From contig OY726560.1 of the NCBI GenBank assembly GCA_963383645.1, forward strand, positions 65,168,323 through 65,232,322: a stretch of 64,000 nucleotides of DNA. Reading direction: 5' to 3'. This stretch comes from Muscardinus avellanarius. Taxonomy: Eukaryota > Chordata > Mammalia > Rodentia > Gliridae. Positions 62,738 through 64,000 of this stretch are shown here, piece by piece (within the stretch, counting starts at the first letter, position 1; each line of letters begins with the position of its first letter). Under the pieces are notes generated by a model. That model was not told where the DNA came from. It was given only the letters and a program-made list of their open reading frames with translations, and did no database searches. The translations under genes and the position numbers were made by a program.

Positions 62738-64000
62738 ACTTAAAAGATAAGAGAAGATGATATTTGACTTCCACCTGCTGGGACTTGATGGAGCCAGGTG
62801 TAGTGTTTAACTCCCTGGTCTGTAGTAAGAGAATACCAGGAAGTCCTGAATGCAGCGACAGGCCACTCCAAGAGTTCAGGACTCAGTCACCTTTTATGGC
62901 AGTGATTTTATTTTAATATATTCTGTGAGAGTAAAGAAGAAATGTATGAGTTACAATTTATAATCTAAATCATTTCAATCATTGTTATTGAAGTGTGAGT
63001 CCAACCTATACAGTTCAGCCATGTTTTCAGCTGTGTGATGATTTTATATCATGGAGAAAGTTCTCTCATCCTAATTCTTTCCTTGAAAATCAGCGCTAGA
63101 GAAAGGAAGTATACTATTCTATCCACATGTCAAGCATAGATTTGGTTTTACAAATCTAGAAATACAGCTTTAGAACCAAATTGGCTATGGCTAACATTCT
63201 AACTTTGATACCCATCCAGCAGTGAGATCTTTGATCTATTTCTTAATCTCTCAAGTCTGATTTATTCTCTGAGAAAATGCACATACAATATAGTTCTACA
63301 TTTCTTGTAAGAGGGAAGGAAGGAGACAAATAGAGAGAGAGAAAAGAAGAAGAAAAAGAAAAAGAAATTGCTCATCAGTCAACCAGTAACATAACAAAGA
63401 GTAATTAATGTCATCTATCTTCTCATTTTTCCTAATAAGGTCTTCATGGGAAGGAGGAAAATCATTGAAGGGATGAGAAAACGTTCCTGGCCAATGAAGA
63501 CATGAATTTTCTTATAAAATTTATACTTAAAATTAAATAGTCATATGTCCATGGATCAGGCTTTTTAGAGAATATTTTCCAAGCTTGGGCTATAAGAAAT
63601 CAAATAATTTTTCTGGGATGAGAATTCTAGTTTTCAGATATTAAAACATGGCACTGCTTTTAGCTTGGTTATATTTAACTATATAAGCAGGGAAAAACCC
63701 CACCTGCCTGGACTTTATCTTTTGAATTCTTATAATAAAGGAAGAAGGTTTCTGTTGAAATGGCAGTATTTGCTGAAGTGCTTGTGAGTCCTTATGTTTG
63801 GACCCTTGTAGCTAGCTGACAGTTCTAGCTCTGAGGGGTGACTCTGGCGTGTGTTCCAGTATTTACCAGAAGAACTGAATAAACAAAATAAGTATCTGAT
63901 AAAAAGGTCTATTCACAGAAGTCAAGTCACTGAAGTCCCCTGCATGAGCGGTGAAATGGCTTAGAGAGGAGGCAAAGACGACGTCGCTCTCCCTCCATTC
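62738..64000. other. Unassigned; weak MIR-like piece at 63190-63270
   Basis: CAGTGAGATCTTTGATCTATTTCTTAATCTCTC resembles a reverse MIR. The rest shows no gene or repeat I can name. A purine-rich GGAAGG/GAGAGA/AAGAAG tract lies at 63312-63367. Confidence 0.4.

Overview
The window is nuclear DNA of a rodent, most likely a squirrel-family species (Sciuridae). The main evidence is about 30 dimeric SINEs built from a 7SL-derived B1-like half and a tRNA-derived ID half (B1-dID type), several near-consensus with clean target-site duplications, plus rodent-type LINE-1 copies. Family names for repeats come from recalled consensus features and were not checked against a library. I found no host protein-coding exon, no structural RNA gene and no CRISPR array. 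It reads as intergenic or deep intronic DNA.

Layout. 0-31 kb: old mammalian repeats (L2, MIR, MaLR LTRs, old L1, MER20-type hAT) with SINEs and microsatellites. An L1 pseudogene lacking its reverse transcriptase lies at 7.6-9.7 kb. 31-49 kb: two copies of one unusual LINE-1-derived element, at 32.87-35.66 kb (+) and 45.77-48.44 kb (-). Each carries an L1 5' UTR, a 320-codon ORF1, an inverted and already dead piece of ORF2, about 180 bp of unknown origin, and a sense 3' UTR with A-rich tail. Each is flanked by its own target-site duplication, so the chimera seems to have moved as a unit. 37.2-38.7 kb: two MER5A-like elements in inverted orientation. 44.4-51.9 kb: five L1 3' ends, all on the minus strand.

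55.3-59.3 kb: a defective class I (gammaretrovirus-like) endogenous retrovirus on the minus strand. It has LTR remnants, a tRNA-Phe-like primer binding site, a GC-rich repetitive leader with a 43-bp tandem repeat and seven YY1-like motifs, a 375-codon gag ORF and a decayed nucleocapsid tail. pol and env were not recognised. 59-64 kb: nested SINEs, microsatellites and unassigned sequence.

Nothing here forms a host operon or pathway. The functional candidates are the intact ORF1 of the minus-strand chimera, the open gag, and the regulatory sequence in the ERV leader and L1 5' UTRs. Boundaries are by eye; identities are estimates, not computed alignments.
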